Source: Demequina sp. NBRC 110055
Lineage (GTDB): Bacteria; Actinomycetota; Actinomycetes; Actinomycetales; Demequinaceae
Reading direction: 5' to 3'
DNA: 64,000 nt
Assembly (NCBI RefSeq): GCF_002090135.1
Contig: NZ_BBRL01000004.1
Location: 248,001-312,000, forward strand
In this document: in pieces, positions 63,726 to 64,000 of the stretch
Position numbering within the stretch: position 1 is the stretch's first letter
How the letters are laid out: every line of letters begins with the position of its first letter
The notes under the pieces: model-generated
Told to the model about the DNA's origin: nothing
Seen by the model: only the letters and a program-made list of their open reading frames with translations
The model's database searches: none
Made by a program: the position numbers and the translations under genes

Positions 63726-64000
63726 TTAGCGCGAGCGGGCGCGCAAGCGTTCCGGCTCGTAGACGTCGACGGCACCGATGTGCACGTCGATCCAGCCGCG
63801 AGAGGCAAACTCCGCGAGAGCCTTGTTGACGGTCTCTCGCGAGGCTCCGACGAGCTGCGCCAACTCCTCCTGAGTGAGGCCGTGACGCACGGTGACGTGA
63901 CCGCGCTCCATCCGACCGAATCGGTGACCGAGGTCCAAGATCGCCTTCGCCACACGTCCGGGGACGTCGGAGAACACGAGATCCGCCATCGAGTTCGAGA
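63726..64000 (-). CDS. CRP/FNR-family regulator (GlxR-like), C-terminal part
   Basis: The reading frame enters from beyond the right edge; only ~91 C-terminal residues are seen. They contain [24 protein letters not shown] and the [32 protein letters not shown], nearly the pattern of GlxR/Mycobacterium CRP. The recognition residues R-E-T fit TGTGA-type sites. The cAMP-binding domain would lie outside the window. The ATG at 63989 is internal and not the start. A site matching its expected target lies ahead of adhP (43956). Confidence 0.88.
   Translation of the reverse strand, partial: SNSMADLVFSDVPGRVAKAILDLGHRFGRMERGHVTVRHGLTQEELAQLVGASRETVNKALAEFASRGWIDVHIGAVDVYEPERLRARSR

Overview
The window is about 70% GC and reads as chromosomal DNA of a high-GC actinobacterium, most likely a member of the Micrococcales (Demequina or Cellulomonas-like; genus is a guess). 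The indications are a dnaK-grpE-dnaJ-hspR heat-shock operon with HAIR operators, a GlxR/CRP-type regulator, a LytR_C protein, a PASTA-bearing class A penicillin-binding protein, a small SRP RNA next to dnaX, sugar ABC operons that lack their own ATPase, and an in-frame internal start in lysC. I found no transposase, integrase, phage gene or CRISPR array.

Layout. 1-2.7 kb: end of a thiamine ABC transporter (thiB', thiP, thiQ). 2.8-3.2 kb: a rhodanese. 3.3-7.5 kb: the heat-shock operon under two HspR operators. 7.5-8.3 kb: a degenerate GGDEF-like protein. 8.5-11.6 kb: a 1033-residue protein that starts as an ECF sigma factor, continues as a zinc-binding anti-sigma domain and membrane segment, and ends as an exported beta-rich domain. 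11.6-13.5 kb: a DJ-1/PfpI protein and a Bcr/CflA exporter. 13.8-20.2 kb: an alpha-glucoside operon (GH13, binding protein, two permeases) with a LacI regulator, then upp. 20.9-23.3 kb: tadA, an FUSC-type membrane protein, tRNA-Ser(CGA) and a LURP-one protein.

23.6-42.8 kb is a pectin side-chain and backbone locus. It holds a giant secreted CE12-PL11 rhamnogalacturonan enzyme, a GH127 gene followed by a LacI regulator, an ABC operon (binding protein, two permeases, GH43, DUF624) and a divergent GH27-GH43-GH51 operon. A TTTACAACGAT-type operator sits at three of these promoters. The picture is depolymerisation outside the cell, uptake of arabino-oligosaccharides, and trimming to L-arabinose inside.

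42.9-54.1 kb is core: LytR_C protein, tRNA-Ser(GGA), SRP RNA, an alcohol dehydrogenase with a GlxR-like site, dnaX, recR, lysC and asd. This normally tight block is interrupted by a TetR gene where ybaB is expected and by an ABC exporter plus a second TetR gene. 54.1-58.1 kb is a xylose locus (ROK repressor, xylA, xylB). The rest holds a GNAT, a small membrane protein, tRNA-Pro(CGG), a metallophosphoesterase, a class A PBP, a DUF4177 protein, a RidA-like protein and the end of a CRP/GlxR gene.

Across the whole window the octamer GGCCGATG, often extended to GGCCGATGCCGTGG, recurs far more than base composition predicts. It occurs on both strands, inside genes, and as the arms of several hairpins.
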